A stretch of 64,000 bases of DNA from NCBI GenBank assembly GCA_947359465.1, contig OX375878.1, positions 82,997,627-83,061,626 on the forward strand, in the 5' to 3' direction. A program made the translations under genes and the position numbers. A model generated the notes under the pieces. That model was not told where the DNA came from, did not search any database, and saw nothing but the letters and a program-made list of their open reading frames with translations. This DNA is from Metellina segmentata. Taxonomy: Eukaryota; Arthropoda; Arachnida; Araneae; Tetragnathidae. Positions 11,700 to 25,300 of the stretch are shown here, in pieces; position 1 is the first letter of the stretch; the number at the start of each line of letters is the position of its first letter.

Positions 11700-12470
11700 T
11701 TAGAAGTTACAAATGTGAAACAATACATCATTGACAAATTCATGTGTTCGAAAAAATTTTTTATACTTGTTTCTAAATTATTTATATGCTGCCCGCCAGA
11801 AAATTGTACTTCGTCTAAGTAGCTACAGAAAGGTTTGAGTTGGCTTGGCATGTAATAACTTATTCCGTTCTTGGGGATATATATGATTTGCAGATATATT
11901 TTTGAATTTCATGCTCGTATTCCGTATTAATTTCGAAAGAAAAAAAATCGATGTTTTTAGTATTTGTTTGGAACAAGAAATATTTATACATCACCCTTGA
12001 AAGCAATCAAAACTTTAATGCATAATATAAAATTTAAATTATTAAATGTTAAACATTTTTGTACAACAATTTGAGAAGGAATTCATCGTGCGCGCGTAAC
12101 CATCAATATTTTGTGAATAAAATACATTTGTGAGCAGAAATTTATTTTTTCTTTATTAAAAAAAAAATATTCAATCTGTTTGAAATATAGTCGGTGATAC
12201 TTTTTAGAAACGTAAACCCTACAAAACGAAAAAAAAAACAATTTTTTTTTTCCAGTGCAATTTAAGAAATTCTCATTTAAAAATCTAATATTTTGTTTCC
12301 TCTTATTTAAAAAAAAAATAATTTATAAAAATAAATTTCAAAGATTTGTCGAAATTTTTTTTCTTAATGCGCATTAGTGAGGGTAAACAAAAAAATACAG
12401 GAAAGAAGTGCACTGTCACTTTTTTTTTTCGATATCCTAATTTCGGTTAATTGAATAGGTAGGCAGGTAT
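11700..12470. other. Intergenic, AT-rich, no gene recognised
   Basis: Homopolymer-rich sequence (many A and T runs of 8-9). No coding or repeat signal beyond this. Confidence 0.4.
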
Positions 12471-12474
12471 TTCA

Positions 12475-12775
12475 ATTAATGTCTTACTGGAGCAACACAA
12501 CGGGCAATTGACGGCAGTTCGGGATGATACCCAACAGCAAAGACCGAGGACAACACCATATAATTTTGAACCGCGGTTAGAAGACGAGGAAACACCTGAG
12601 CAGGCACCCCACTCTCCAAACTTCCACACCACCCCAAACGGGAGAACATTTGAGGCAACGACGGATTTCATGTGCACCAGCCCCTTTGTACACGACGGTC
12701 TTTGGCTGATTCGAACTCGCAAACCTCCATTTGCTAATCTGATACTCTTCCAACCGAGCTACCGCGGTCCCGGTT
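12475..12775 (-). repeat. tRNA-derived SINE, family 1 (minus strand, well preserved)
   Basis: Reverse complement begins CCGGGACCGCGGTAGCTCGG at 12775 with box A, and box B GCGAGTTCGAATC. The body carries CAAAGACCGTCGTGTACAAA, GGGGCTGGTGCACATGAAAT and TTCAAAATTATATGG. This is the copy closest to 9394-9740. Confidence 0.8.
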
Positions 12776-13019
12776 GATTGAAGAATAGCATGGTTTCAAT
12801 TTACTCAATTTCGCAATAAATCGAACTGCGTAAAATAATATTCCCTGCCAAAGCTTTTCTTTAAAGTATCGCCACAATGTGCACAAAAATGTAATTGTAT
12901 GTTCTTTCAACCCCCTTGTATGAAAGGGGTGTCCCAGGGCACTTGCACTACTTATTGTCGCTGTCATCAAAGTGTATAATCTGCTTGGATTATCATGATT
13001 TACTAAAAATTTGAGAAGC

Positions 13020-13249
13020 AGACATAAAACGTAGTGACCTTCGACACGTGATATCTGTTATCCAATCACAATCGCGCTGTCACTTAGCAGTGTTAGCGCC
13101 TAGTTGTTTTCCAAATCCGCCGCCATAGTTGTCGCCATCTTCTTAAGTATTTTTCTTAGCTACAAAAAGTTTTGCGGACCGATGGCTGTAGAAATAACTT
13201 AACACAGCTCGATTTTAGTCCTTAGGACTCAGTTGATCATGGAGACACC
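13020..13249 (+). promoter_or_regulatory. MED13 upstream region / 5' leader
   Basis: The 230 bases before the start codon are less AT-rich than their surroundings and hold an E-box CACGTG (about 13045), a CCAAT motif (about 13061) and two GCCAT elements, GCCGCCAT and TCGCCATCTT, that resemble YY1 sites. No TATA box is evident. A TCAGTT initiator-like hexamer lies at 13229, very close to the ATG. The transcription start cannot be placed from sequence alone. Confidence 0.5.
13182..13202 (+). promoter_or_regulatory. Upstream ORF 1 (MAVEIT)
   Basis: ATG at 13182 opens a six-codon ORF ending in TAA at 13200-13202, 47 bases before the MED13 start. It has G at +4 but C at -3, so the start context is weak. 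It matters only if the transcript begins upstream of it. Confidence 0.4.
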
Positions 13250-13253
13250 ATGA
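13239..13253 (+). promoter_or_regulatory. Upstream ORF 2 (METP) overlapping the MED13 start as ATGA
   Basis: ATG at 13239 has A at -3 and G at +4, a good start context. It encodes four codons and stops at TGA 13251-13253, which overlaps the MED13 ATG at 13250. The arrangement resembles termination-reinitiation or leaky-scanning control. Confidence 0.5.
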
Positions 13254-13318
13254 CGCATCCTAATTTTGTGACAAATGGCGCCAGCCTTGAAGACTGCCAT
13301 ACTAATTTCTTCGCATTG
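13250..13318 (+). CDS. MED13: MED13 exon 1 (start codon, residues 1-23)
   Basis: The exon opens with ATG in the context ACACC-ATG-A (A at -3) and encodes [20 protein letters not shown] followed by FAL. This matches the conserved MED13 N-terminus, which fixes the start. It ends in phase 0 at a consensus donor GTAAGT at 13319. An upstream ATG at 13239 is out of frame and ends on this start (see upstream ORFs). Intron 1 is about 3.0 kb. Confidence 0.95.
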
Positions 13319-16300
13319 GTAAGTACCCTATACTGTACTCATAGCTTATTGTACGGAGAGGGCGAAGGACCTTTACTGCCGTAGGCATTTTTAACGCCGT
13401 CTGATCCCTCAGCTTACGGCTGCTGATTTTCATACCTTGATATTGTTTTACTCTTTATGTACACTTAATGTTTGTTAGATGAATTAAATCACTATTATTT
13501 TGATACGATTCCCACTTGGGTGTATGGTGAATCTACGATGTAAATAACAGCATGAACGTATTGAGGTAGAGCAAATATTTTGTTTATACTTGTCATCTTG
13601 ACATTTCCGGAGGGATCAAAGACATTTCGAATGTATTTAGATATCAATTGTAAGTTAGTATCGTACCAATATTTGTTTAGTACTCATTTTTGACAATCTG
13701 GATACAGCTGACCTGTTTCATAGGGATAGTTACTCAATCCAAGAAGAGTTGAATCTCTTTTTAGGACATTGCCACCGATTGGCTGACGCTATATTACCTG
13801 TGCACCATTATCATTAAGAAATAGAGTTTGTTTAATTTTACATAATTCTACAATTTTCATAATTGACACTTCAACTAAAAAACTGAGTAAACTTAAGATC
13901 GGATGTTCAAACATGCATGTCTAGGAATGACTACGAAATCGTGTTGTTTATTTTGATTCACTGTTTCTATTCAAAAATATTAGTCGATTCAAATTATTTT
14001 CCGAAGTGTTGTACACAATTTCATATTATGTAACTAAATTTGATACTCTATCCTGTTTGTTGTGTCGGGAAGCTGGTGTAAAGTAAACAAACATGCTAAT
14101 AACCATGATTAGTCCTTCACCAGTCTACACTTCAGACTTAAGTAGATATTCTTATCTATACTTTTCAACACTGTTTCGTTATATCTAATTTCATTTTCTA
14201 TAATTTTATTTTTCAATAAATTTAATAAACCGGATTTTTGAAAAATTGAAAAAATGCTGATATATAATTAAAAATTTGTTCATTTTTATTTTAAAAATGA
14301 TTCTCGAATTTATTTGTTTAGGTATTTTATACATGAACACATTCTTTTAATTTTATATACCTGAACTAATGTAAAGTTTTAGTGAGCAGTGTCATTCTCA
14401 ATTAAATGTATTTAGAGTTGTAACAATTCAACAGTATTTATAAGAAGTATTCAGTTTTTGAATGTTACAAATTCTATTGTATGCATATGTTCTACAATAT
14501 TTGTTTTGGAAACATGTGTGAAGTTTGGCGTTTCAAACAATATAACTATTGGTGCAATTTTTTTACAAAACATTCGTAATGTAATATCTTATAAAAATAA
14601 AAAATGCGGAATTTTATAAATTAATAGATATTTTTATTTTAAATTATTGCATTAAATTTGTTATACAAATTAGGAACTTGTTTATATGCGTAATGTACTA
14701 TACCCCACTATGATCACATTTATTGTTTTTTGGATCCCTTCGGATTTTAAATGGTCTCTATAATGAGCAAATATAAATATTTCAAATACATTTTTCCAAA
14801 AAGTCATAATAAAATCTTATGTTTAATATTTTTTAAACTTAAGTTAGAAACATTAATATGAGTATTAATGCTTCAGGTTTTATTTTATCCCTTTTTAAAA
14901 ACCTATTTGTAGCAAGTTGATTTAAATTAAACAATTGGAACAGCCGAATTGTATTTTCACAACTTTAAACATACACAAAGGTAGATTAATTCTTCTATTT
15001 TAATCAAGTTGTTTTTCAAATGAGATTTAGTTCATCATGTGCTTGTTGTAATTTTTCTTGCTATTCTAAATCCCATGCATGATTATTGTTAAATATTTTA
15101 TATGGTTTTCTCCGGCCTTCCGGAACTTTCAAGGGAAAAATAAACTAAACATGTATCCAAAATTAATTTTTTTTTCAATCAAAAATTTGAACAATTCATA
15201 ATATTGAAAACAAACTGCTTTTAAATATTTCCAATGTAATATGTTTAGTTGTCAAATTTTAGTGTGCAAGAAAGTCCTAATTCTTTCACAATAAAGTCTA
15301 AATTATTGCACTTAGTTTTCTAGGGTGCATAAAGTTTTAATTGTCTGAAAAATTTATATAATTTTATTTTTTGTTTATTTCATAAAATTTTAGCTGGAGT
15401 ATGTCTCATAGTTTATCCTAAAACTAACATACATAGCTATTTACATCTCATTCTCAATTTTTTTTATTTGCTTAAAATAATAATGGTTCTTTGTGTGTAT
15501 GTCCATTACTTGATGTTGTTTATCTAGCGTTTTGTGTAGCTAAAATATAGCCCTTGTGCCATAAAAATCCAAAACAACCAATCTTTAGTTTCCTTCCTAT
15601 CGTTACCTGTTTGAGAGGAAGAAGTGTATTGTATTTAGACGAGATGGTTGATTTCCATCAATGAATCAAATTAGCCATTCGTTATATACTTTTAAAGTAT
15701 ACATATTATATGACTTTTAATTTAAGTTGTGAATTAAGGAATATGTTGGCATGTTACTAGATGAAAAGGATGGAAATGATTTGCTATGCATGCCTTTCTT
15801 TAGACGAGTGTTCACTTAAAATAAAAGCTATTTACAAAATTTGTTATCACAAAGCCTTTATGTAGGTTTTAAAGTGAATAAAATTACAAAATCTAAGTTG
15901 TTGCAAAATGTTTAATAGTATTTTTAGACACCAGTATGGGGGTTTCCAATACCAGGCCAGAGGGCAGAAGGGAAATGTTGAATTTTATCTGTTGTAATGT
16001 GCAGTTTCTTTTCCGTTTAAAAAGTTGCATTCTTCTGAAAAGGAAGTAGTATTTTATTGCGTCTTAAAGGTTTAGAAGTATGCTTGAAATAAGTATATTT
16101 ATTTAACTAGCAGTTGGTTATAAGCTAATATATATATGTTCATGGATGCCTAAATTGTAGATGTGGAGGCTTGATTGTAACTAACTACTCCCACATGAAT
16201 GTTAATTGTGTTGCATTGGTATTAAAATGCTACTTTTTAATGAATTTGTGTTTTTATACTACAAAACATTTGTTTCTTTCCATTAAAGGCTGACCTAAGT

Positions 16301-19300
16301 GGAATAAAATGGCGTCGATACTATGCTGAAAGTGTATTGTGCTACGAGCCTCTGGATGACCCAGTGTTGTCATCGTTTAGCAAGTGCTTGGCTACAGAAA
16401 TCTTATGTGTGTGGCGGAGAGTGGCATCTCAGGGACATGACCAACACAGGCACAATTTACAAGATGGGAACCAACTCAACTACAAGAAAGAGCTGTGGAT
16501 CTTTTGGTATGGAGAAGAACCAGATCTTACCGGCTTGGTCAGCCCAGATCTTACTGGTAAGTGTTTGCTTTAAAGAAAGTAATGTTTCTTTTAAAAAATG
16601 AACAGGAGTATTCACTAATTCTAAACTCCTGCAACTCTCACTTTTCAATGATAAGTTTCCTATTAATTAAAAAAAAAAGTGGTTTTAATATTGGTCTTGT
16701 AAAAAATAACACAATAGGTCATTTAGAATGCATACATGATTATGTATTGGATTTGGAGCCATGAAATTGTAAATAGGCGAGTTATTGGAATGTGCTAAAA
16801 TTGGTATTAAGTTTTGAAACACAATGTAGGGAAGAATTTTAGAATTGCTAACTTAAGCTAAGGAAAATTGACTTAATGCGATCTCTTAAGTAGGGTGATA
16901 ATAACAATGATAAAGTTTTTGGATTCTGAAATTAATCTTTGCTGGAAGATAGCTATGATTTTTTTTCTGTTATACTTATTTGATATCTACAGTCCTATCT
17001 GAGAATGTAACAGAATTGAAGAGGTACAGGAATTTATCAGAATTTACATTACGTGAGGAATTGCTAAAGAATACATAATCCTAATTGCTTTACTTAATGG
17101 ATAAACTTTGAATTAATGTAAGGTACAATGGAAAAATTGGTGTTAGAAAATACGAGTAACAAGAAGATCCAATCATCACAAGTGTCAATTGTTGTGGCTT
17201 TCAACTTTTGATAGGTATCAAGTTTTCTCCCAAGTGGGAAATACGTTTCAACTAGTACGACAAAATGGAGCCAATTAATGGACTCTGAATTTGACACAAA
17301 TTTAAGAATACTTTATAAAAGTTAAAAAAAAGGGATTCTAAATCATATTCATTTTTCTTTCATTAGCCTAATTATTGTTGGTGTCACTTAATTTATTCAG
17401 ACTTCACCTTTATTCTGATTCAACTTCTCCCACTTTTACCCATAAATATTAAAATATTAGTGAGTAATCTAATCAATTCTTTCAACTAAACATATACCCC
17501 AGGAGCTCAAGCTGTAGAGACAGAATGACAGTGTAAAACATAAAACATAGTAGCCTGACTGCCTTGAGCTCCAACACTTTTACGGTTGAAGTCTGTCCCC
17601 TAATATCTAAGAGATAAATATCAAATGTACACTAAGAGAGTTATTATAGGTAACCAAATATGCCTTGATCTCAAAAGATCATTAGACTGCTATGTACAGA
17701 ATGAGGTGCCATCCATAGGGTCCTAACCATCTTTGGCATTAATATTTTTGTGGTTTGGGTGTGAGCTCAATTTAAATATGAAGTCCAAATATGGAACAAT
17801 ATTATTAATGATCCGTTTCATTAAAATAAAATAGAAGACTGCTTCTGAAGTTTTATACTTGGGGCCCAATGAATTTTCCCTTGTTGACATCACTAGTCTC
17901 GTAATTTCTTTAGAAACCCGAAATTCTAGGTGTTTGAATTTCCGTTTTCATAACTTAAGAATTTGATTTGTTAATGTTTAATACTTATTGCTTTACATAT
18001 GGACAATTTCTTACACTGATGATAAATGTTTATTAAAATTATGTTTTCCATTAATTAAAAATGATCTGTGTGAAATATAGAAATTAATCAGATTAAGGAT
18101 TCTCCATTACTTGGGACATAAGTTAAGCTTTGTGCAAAGTATATCATCTAATTTTTTAGGTTTCATTGTTATTAACTTTCAGTGTAACCATTTTTCAAGA
18201 CAATCCATTTCTTATATATGTTTTTTTGTATTTATATTTTTGAACAAAATCAAATTAACTATTTAAATTGTGTGGATTAAAATGATAAGTCTAGCAAAAC
18301 CAATTTGTTATCTGAAATCAGTTATTCTAACATAAAAAAAATCATTTATTTTTTGAAATACTTCAATTCATTCAAATTACTCACTTTTGCCTTTATTTTT
18401 CAAACTACTTACTCGCGTAAGAAATAGTGTGTGCATATATTTCTGTTGAGATACAGTTAAAATTCCCAACTGTACATAACACAAGTTATATTTGATTTGC
18501 AGAATTACTACCATTCATTCGACTGAATTTGATAAAACAAGTAGATAATTTATCATAACAATAGTTTAGGGCTTAATCGTTGCTTTATTACATAGTTTGT
18601 TACTTTTAGGTTAAATTTTTCATATCTGTTGTAAAGTGTTTTCATCTGTAGGCATGTACCACATTTTAATATATTTTAAGTGATTAAAAACATTACATCC
18701 ATATACATTAGTTACTTATTTGCAAAATAGTGCAACACGATATTTATTTTGCTTTTCTTTTTAAATTTTTAATTGGTTTTCTACATTGAATAAGATAGTA
18801 AACACACATACATATCTCCATCAAGAGTTCCATATTAAAAATATCTATTTACATATTTTGGAAAATCAAAATATTAATCCTCAGATGTTTTATCTGAAGT
18901 GTTGATGGAAATATAAAAAAAGAGCGAATTTGTAAACATTTGAAACAAATACCTAGAGTTCATATGTGTGGATCATTTTCACTTTTGGTTATTAAATCAT
19001 GTAGATGAGGTATTGCAATACTTTCTTGGCCAATTTACTAAACCTGTTTGAAAACTTATAATTGTAAATCACTCTTAAAGCCCTTATTGTTCAATTTTGG
19101 ACCTCATATCTCATAATGTCTACAGTTTGCCATTGTTCTTGAGAAAAAAAAATAGATTAAAAGCCTTATGAGGTTTTGAAAGTAAACACTATTCAAATGT
19201 TTCTGTTGACAAATGCCACACTCTTTGACAAGCAAAATTTTTCAATAGTTCAGTTTGAAACATCAATTTAACAGTTTTTTCTCAAGCAATAGGGGCCAGG

Positions 19301-22300
19301 TTCATGGCACCTAAGGACCATTCCTGCTGTGATATATTTAGTATCAAACCACCTATCACAAATATATGTGCTAAAGCTAATTGGAGAATCAAGGTTTCTA
19401 ACATCAAAGGTTCATGTAACATTGTTATTTGATTAATATAAAAATTTGGCATTAGAAGACGTAGCCACCACAGAAGTAGTTACTTGAATATATTCCTGAA
19501 AGCTAAGTGCTACTTTTTTTAGGCCTTTCCCAAGTTTTCTGTACATTTGCAGTAGAGAAATTTGTTGTGTGTTATATTGGGTAGAAAAATATTCCTTGTT
19601 CCCATTCTTAATAAACTATATTTATGGATGGTTTTTTTGTGTCTAAATTCTTTTTATTATAGATTTTTAAGTCTAATTTTATTTGCAAACTACTACTTAT
19701 GTTAGTTTTTATTATTGATTACAGAGCTAGTTAGAGTATCATATGAAACTAGACAGTGACTTTGTGTTTTGGCACAGTAAATAACCAATTGCTTTACCTG
19801 TAAAATGTTTACTTTCAATAATTTGTTTTCTATTAATTTCATTTTAGTCATTTCCATGACTCAAATTTTCCATTTGGAATTTAATTGTGATTATGAATGG
19901 ATGAAAGTTATCATAGGTGGGTTTCAATCTGTGAAGTTTTGTGTTTTAACTTTAGGTTTAGTGTGAAATATTAGGTTTAGTGTAAATATCAGGGTAAGAG
20001 TAAATTTTACTGAACTTGGAAGTATTTTCTGGCAGTAGAAAATAAGTACATCATTGTTGCGTTTCTGAATGAAAAAAAGTTTAGTCAAAATAAATACCCC
20101 AATTTTTTGTGGGGGAGGATTGTTAAAGGAATGCATATACATAACTCATAATTGGTTGATATTGGCATGTAAACTCACGTCGGGAATTCAGCAATTATGT
20201 AGGTTTTTAAAACTTAGGTTATTAAACAGCTCAAATGCCACAGAAATTTTTATGGATTAAAACGTCTGAATTTTTTTTAAAGTTCTACTGAAAAGCATTA
20301 AAATTGACTCAAGCTAAGTATTGGGTCGATTTCTCTTGAGGAAAATCTTGCCTTAAAAAGATCTCAATAGACCATTTAAACCGTGTTTTCCTTTCAGCAA
20401 AAAATGTGATCTATTTGCCCGCGAGCTTTTACAAAAGAACTACTCGGGGATACTTTCGCCTTTATTCTTGTAACGATATCAAAGCACCGGGATTACGCGT
20501 CGAATTCCACTGCATTAAAGCCAAGCGAAACGCAAGCTCTCCTAAGGCCGATTAGAAACAAATTAAAACGGCACTCTAAAAATGACGCAGCAAGCCCGAT
20601 ATGCCAGTTTGCCTCGTTTTCGCTTCGTACTCCGGAGCAAGGTAAGCCAGGCGGCCACGCATCTCTTATGGCGGCGACTTGCTTTTGAAATACCCCCTCT
20701 CTCCTTCACCTTTCTTCACCTCTTCCGGAGAGAGTATCTCCTCAGTGCCTCCCCCCGCAGCTTTCTCTTTCTCCCTCCATGTGGGATCTTACCTGGACCA
20801 ACCGTCTTTTTACACGGATTCCAGTCGGCTCTTTCGTTTCCCCGGTTTCGAATTTGTTGTGCAGTTGTGTGGTTTGACGATTCAGTTGGTGCTTTTGCAC
20901 GAGAAATTGTAACGTTTCCAAACCCACCCAGGAGGGAGGGGGGAATGAAACAGTCGAGAAGCGATCCCCCTCCGCAGGGCCGCCACATTTGATTTAGATC
21001 TTTTATTTTTTTTTGGCGGTTCACGATAAACGAATAATGTTAAATCGGTTTTCAAAACAAAGTGGCGGTCGTTCGTCGTATTTTACACCTTTGAACTTCG
21101 TTTCGACGACCGAGTTTTTGGATCCAGAAGTCATTTTTGACGCCTAACTTTTCGAGTTTTCGCTTTTTTGGCGCAGATTCCCACCAATCCAATAGTTTAT
21201 TCTCCTTTCTCACAATCTGCTCTTAATTTTAAATGGGCGAACCAAGGTTCAACGTCCAGGTCGTAGTCAGGTGTCACTGATTTTTCACGAAAATAAAATA
21301 CATTTTGAAATGCACCCAAGTAGAACATTTTGGTGACTGAGAGAAAGTGTTTGGGTCACTTGACCTTTAAAGTGAATGGAGGATACGGATGCTTATGGTA
21401 CGCTATAACAGCAGTGAAGGATTCGTAGTAGCATTGATTTGAAAATTGTAATTTAGATTCTTCACGACGACCATTCATGTTCCTGAATTTTACTTAATTC
21501 AAACTGGGCTGTAAATGCGCTGGTAAAATGGAATTATCCTAACCAGCACGAATCCGTGGATTATTTGCTCCATATTTTTTGAGGCCACCAATCCATGGTT
21601 TCGGGCATCGTAAAATGTGTACACTTGTCATACTGGGATGTGCAGTCCAATTTTTGAGTTTAAAAACTAAATCTTCACTGATTGCTAATGACAGCTGTGA
21701 AAAGGAATATTTTTCATTTGTGCAAGTTAAACAATGAGTATAAATATTGGTATTTCATATGGGCCATTCATCTTAACCTAGTAATGGGGCCTGGATGAGG
21801 ACCTCACTGAATTTTTTTTTTCTCACGTGGAGTTGAAACAGTGCATTTATTTGAAGTGATGAAACTTTTTTTCCAAAGTTATATTATTTAACTTTTAAGC
21901 TATCGGAAATTATTCCGAATCTTTCATGAAAGGACTGCAGACAAACAGGCCAAAATAAAAATTAGATTTTGTCTAAAATAGTTTTGCTATAATTGTACTA
22001 TTAAGCAAAAAAAGAAAACAATTTGTTTTAAGAAAAATAAAATCTGACTCATATTTGTATTAACAGCGCTGGCATATTCGCAATATATATTACGGTCTTC
22101 ATACATGTGTTAAGCGTAGGCCACGTTCACATGAGGCGTTTCAATGCGTGTATGGCGAGGCTAGCGAGGTCCCACCATCAAATTATGTTTTTTATTCCTC
22201 TAATTCAAGTTTCTAACTTTGTGACCTCGAAGAGGGAACCTTGCTAGCCTCGCCAAACGCGCGTTTTACGCGCCTCATGTGAACGGGGCCTTAAAGTGGT

Positions 22301-25300
22301 GTATATATGTTCTCGGTCGCATGATAAAAATAAATCCGAAAATTGTTTATTTTAATGGAAATTTTTGTGCCAGATTGGCTATCATTTCGGTCATTGCGTT
22401 ATTTGGTTACTAAGTAATTTTTAATATCCCACGGATGAGGTTTTAATTTCTTTGTGTTTGAAACAAGTGCTCTTCTAATATATTTGTATGCAGCAGGGCG
22501 ATCTTTCTATTGAACATTTAACTTGTAGACAAAATTTAGTTTCCTGGAAATACACAGATATCCATTTTGTAGTATTAGAACAAGCAAGTCGAAAACCACA
22601 GTTTTGTAGATCCTAAATTCTCTCAGTCCGTGAAGTGTCTTCATATTAAAGTCGGGATCGCGGTATCCCCAGTGTGAAAAGTGGCGGATTAGCAAACGGA
22701 GGGTTGCGCGTTCGAAACTGGATCCAACCAAATACCGTCGTGTAAGGGAAAACAGGCGTGGTGTAGAATTTGAGAGGGTGCCGCTCATGTATTGACTTGG
22801 TCATCTGACCGTGATTCAAAATTACGATGGGTTCTTCTCGGATCTTTTCCTTCGGGACTGATCCCGAACAGTAGCCAATAGCCCGACGACAATAGACGTC
22901 AAGTCAACTTCCTATCGACCATCTTTTGAATCCATCTATTTTAAAACTGAGTTTTTCGTTAACATTTCCATATTTTTTCTCAATTCATACCGTTATTGAA
23001 CCTGAAGTGTGTATGTCTTATACATTTAAAACTCGCCACAAATTGTGTAAAACGTGTAAGAAATTTTAATGCGAAAATCCTAACGCATTGGTAAAGTATG
23101 TGGTTAGATTGACATAACATGTAACAGGTTTTACTAGACATGTAACTCGCTAATGAGAGGGGTGTGATCTCATCCTTCTTCCAGGAAAAATACTTTTTAT
23201 GATTGGGTAGACTCACGAAAATGGACGAAAGTAATTTGTAAAAATGTGCTATTTTAAGATACCAAATTAATTACCTTTATAGTAAAATCTTACTTGTTGC
23301 CTAAATTTTTAAATTCATTTTTTCACAGTTAATTGGAACAGCAATTTTTGAGTGTTATCCATGAAGAAGGTTGGTGTATATTTCCGAGAGCACACAAAGA
23401 TACGAACGTATTTATTACGTATTCTGTGAAATGATTTTAAAGAACCCTTTCGCATCATCCCTTCATTAAAATGTCAAGTAGTGAAATTCTGTGAGGTGTT
23501 TTAAATGTGCTCATACAATTTATTCCATTAAAGGTCCAATGCCTTTTGTTTCATCAAAATACGTTTTTCTACCTTCTGAAATCTTTCGGTTTTATTCCGA
23601 GCTGGTCTCATTACCGATTCTGTTCGTGTGTGCTACTTAACGACGAACATGCACTAATTTCGAAGGTGCGTAACCTTGCTATAGGCTCGAACGTCAGTTG
23701 TAGCGGTAGTTTGGTTTTTTAGGAAACTGGTTTCTAATGTGTTTAAAGTATAACTAAGTTACCAGGTTGTAATAACCGGGCTTTACTCGAAAGTCTTCAC
23801 CTTCATAATATTGTACGTTTAAGTTAACTACGAATTAAATGCCTGCCACCATAGCCAGGAGCTTGGGAAATCGTAGTTTATTATTTTGACCTTTAATTAT
23901 TTTTTATGAATAGACCTAGTTTTTCTGGTATAGTTCTTCCGTTTTCTAAAATTCTTAATCTCACGATTTAGCCCAAATGAGTATTAGAATTGCAGGTTTT
24001 AAGTATGGAATAAATTTCGACCACGCAGGACATTTTAAAGTGGCATTTGGAATGTTTAAAAATTTGTATCATCAAAGTGAAATATTGTAAAAGAAAGGAC
24101 CTGGGGGTCAATCTTGAAATTGATCGCGAATTGAAAACAAAAAAAATCTTAATTTTTAATGGATTCTCTTTGGGGAATGGAATTGATCATGGCTATCTGG
24201 TGATAAGAATTTCGTTTCTTGTCTCAAATTTATCTTTGCGAGAAATATAGCATAAATTAATCAGATTAAAGACAAGATAATTAAAGTACTTTGGTTGTGG
24301 TAGCCCTGTGATTTCTATTGCGAAAAACCAACTAGAGTATTTACAGGAATGGCAAAAAGTCGTAAATAAAACTCTTCCAAGTTTTATTTTTACGATAAAC
24401 GAAGTTATCTGAGAAATCGGTGTTTTTGAACTGTTGAAATTTTATTTTTCTTTAATTTTAAGTATTTGGAATTGCACTGTCAATTCACTACAAAAATATG
24501 TTTCCATTTACAGAGAACACGTTTCAAGCTGGTCGATGAATATTTTTGCCTTGACGCGTTTCTTTTCATTTGTGTGTAATATTTGATAGAAAAAGTTTGT
24601 ATTTTCGCTTGTTTCTTTCTCACTAGTGGTACCGCTTTCTTTGTAGACATTTTTTTTTACCGCGCGCGAACTTTTTTAGCATTATCTCTACTATTATAAG
24701 AGGAAGTTTCTGTCTTCTGCACTCAAAGTCCTGACGAATCTATGGCACTTACAGTTATGGGAATTATCACACAGGTAGTTCAAATATTTTACAATTTTTG
24801 TGTCGTGGCGAATTTTAAAATTCAGTCTAGAACATTTTAAAATGAATTCATTGAAATTTAATTATTATTGAATGCAACAGCGCAGATCGCAAGATTATAA
24901 TTTTTTTTTCGTTTCCATTTACATTTTTCAAGGAGGAATGATTTTCCAGCAGACGATAAAAAACAAATAAACTTTAAACTGGAGTTATTTAGTTCTTTTT
25001 CTATCTCCTAGACGTTAAAAAACGAGTAAAAATTTCAAGGGATTTAAAATCTGCGGAAAATTTCACGTTGATAGATACCTAAAAAACATTTTCTTTAAAT
25101 AAAAATTTTAAATTGAATATCTTATATTTTCGCAAGAGATTGTGACGTCACGTCAACCTTCGCGTTGAAAAAAATAAACAGATTACATTTCCTGCCCTCT
25201 TGCCATTTCAGCGAAGGAAATCAAAACAAAATAAAAATCATTCTGGCTGGCATTATTATTTTAAACATGTCAGGCATTGCAAAATTCTGTCGCAAAATTG

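Noticed and set aside
12447..12777. Reading frames on both strands near 12.5 kb
   Set aside because: They coincide with the minus-strand SINE and are not coding.
20582..20992. A host protein of 136 residues
   Set aside because: Composition is low-complexity and matches no family; a consensus splice donor interrupts it after 20 codons. It more likely reflects the CpG-rich block.
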